DNA of 5,657 nt, from positions 1 to 5,657 of the forward strand of contig JAEERZ010000154.1 in the NCBI GenBank assembly GCA_016286075.1. Reading direction: 5' to 3'. Numbering within the stretch: the stretch's first letter is position 1; each line of letters starts with the position of its first letter. A program made the position numbers and the translations under genes. Source of the DNA: Selenomonadaceae bacterium (lineage in GTDB: Bacteria; Bacillota; Negativicutes; Selenomonadales; Selenomonadaceae). Below are positions 5,295 through 5,657 of the stretch, piece by piece. The notes beneath the pieces were generated by a model. The model searched no databases, was not told the origin of the DNA, and saw nothing but the letters and a program-made list of their open reading frames with translations.

Positions 5295-5360
5295 AGAGTG
5301 GAGATAATAGGGAATTAAATATGCAAATATCTTCACTTTCCACTCTTAACTCTTCACTCT
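5281..5360. repeat. Inverted arrays of a 7-bp AGAGTGR repeat between nfeD and floA
   Basis: The left array (5281-5304) reads AGAGTGG, AGAGTGA, AGAGTGG, AGA. The right array (5331-5360), on the opposite strand, reads AGAGTGA, AGAGTTA, AGAGTGG, AAAGTGA, AG. A 26-base AT-rich spacer lies between, so the transcript can form a long hairpin in several registers. The left array contains the final codons and stop of nfeD; the right one ends five bases before the floA ribosome binding site. The two arrays differ in copy number, as expected for a slippage-prone minisatellite. Similar AGAGTGA-type heptads have been seen in diverse bacterial genomes, as far as I recall. Confidence 0.75.
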
Positions 5361-5364
5361 AATT

Positions 5365-5371
5365 AAGGAGG
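5365..5371 (+). promoter_or_regulatory. Ribosome binding site that fixes a TTG start for floA
   Basis: AAGGAGG lies 8 bases before the TTG at 5380. No ATG or GTG occurs in frame at a suitable spacing; the first in-frame ATG is codon 10, inside the membrane segment. The strong site therefore supports TTG as the true start. Confidence 0.8.
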
Positions 5372-5379
5372 AGATTGTT

Positions 5380-5657
5380 TTGGAATTGCTTTTAGGTTCG
5401 GGTTTCATGCTGGTATTGGTCATCATCGCGGTCATGGTGTTTTTGAATTTCGTGCCCATCGGGCTTTGGGTGTCCGCCATCGCGGCGAACGTCAACGTCG
5501 GCATCTTCACGTTGGTGGGGATGCGGCTTCGCCGCGTCGTGCCGAGCAAGATCGTGCTGCCGCTGATCAAGGCCAATAAGGCGGGCCTCGACGTTTCGGT
5601 CAATCAGCTGGAGGCGCATTATTTGGCAGGCGGCAACGTAGACCGGGTGGTGGACGC
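5380..5657 (+). CDS. floA: Flotillin-like protein FloA, N-terminal part only
   Basis: Ninety-two residues are visible before the window ends; the full protein is usually about 330. FloA is a membrane-anchored SPFH-family scaffold that organises functional membrane microdomains. Residues 3-25 form one hydrophobic anchor, followed by the conserved FVPIGLWVSAIAANVNVGIF and TLVGMRLRRVVPSKIV, then PLIKANKAGLDVSVNQLEAH and YLAGGNVDRVVDA. This run closely follows the start of FloA (UPF0365/YqfA) proteins. Translation starts at TTG with a strong AAGGAGG site. It lies 85 bp downstream of nfeD on the same strand with no clear terminator between, so the two probably form an operon, with the heptad-repeat hairpin as a possible modulator of the downstream gene. 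No frameshift is visible in the part seen. Confidence 0.95.
   Translation, partial: MELLLGSGFMLVLVIIAVMVFLNFVPIGLWVSAIAANVNVGIFTLVGMRLRRVVPSKIVLPLIKANKAGLDVSVNQLEAHYLAGGNVDRVVD

Noticed and set aside
4586..5362. Plus-strand open frame of 258 codons overlapping nfeD
   Set aside because: It is arginine-rich shadow translation of nfeD in another frame and ends in the heptad repeat; nfeD has the ribosome binding site and the membrane and OB-fold signatures.

Overview
The window is bacterial chromosomal DNA with moderately high GC content, except for an AT-richer, gene-free middle. Strong AGGAGG-type ribosome binding sites, an LL-diaminopimelate aminotransferase (DapL), an NfeD/FloA pair, a cysteine-rich DUF1847 protein of a type common in anaerobes, and parS-type centromere sites together suggest an anaerobic or fermentative member of the Bacillota or Synergistota. 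That lineage guess is an inference with low confidence; no rRNA or lineage marker is present.

Layout, left to right. On the minus strand lie dapL (1-1030, 3' end outside the window) and, upstream of it, mutY (1143-2210), each with its own candidate promoter. Then comes a gene-free stretch of about 880 bases (2211-3091). It holds a large nested imperfect inverted repeat (2392-2760, axis near 2575.5), bracketed by two parS-like palindromes: a one-mismatch site at 2320-2335 and a perfect site at 2775-2790. A consensus sigma-70 promoter at 2887-2915 points right towards a tRNA-Leu(CAA) gene (3092-3177), which ends in a clear intrinsic terminator (3189-3221). On the minus strand follow a BCP-type peroxiredoxin (3255-3707) and a DUF1847 cysteine-rich protein (3838-4443). 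The 109-bp gap between them is filled exactly by a second long hairpin (3729-3837) that begins at the base after the DUF1847 stop codon. Divergently on the plus strand are an NfeD-family membrane protein (4653-5294) and the start of floA (5380 to the window end), separated by inverted arrays of a 7-bp AGAGTGR repeat that also cover the end of nfeD.

How the genes work together: nfeD and floA form a conserved pair of membrane-organising proteins. DUF1847 and bcp look co-transcribed and may link redox or metal handling with peroxide removal (inference). dapL supplies diaminopimelate for lysine and peptidoglycan, mutY repairs A:8-oxoG mismatches, and the parS-like sites suggest a place where ParB loads on the chromosome, often within the origin-proximal part.

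The most unusual structure is the parS-bracketed inverted repeat. The two intergenic hairpin elements beside bcp and floA are also worth a look. I did not find convincing evidence of a new defence or biosynthetic system; the novelty here lies in non-coding DNA architecture.
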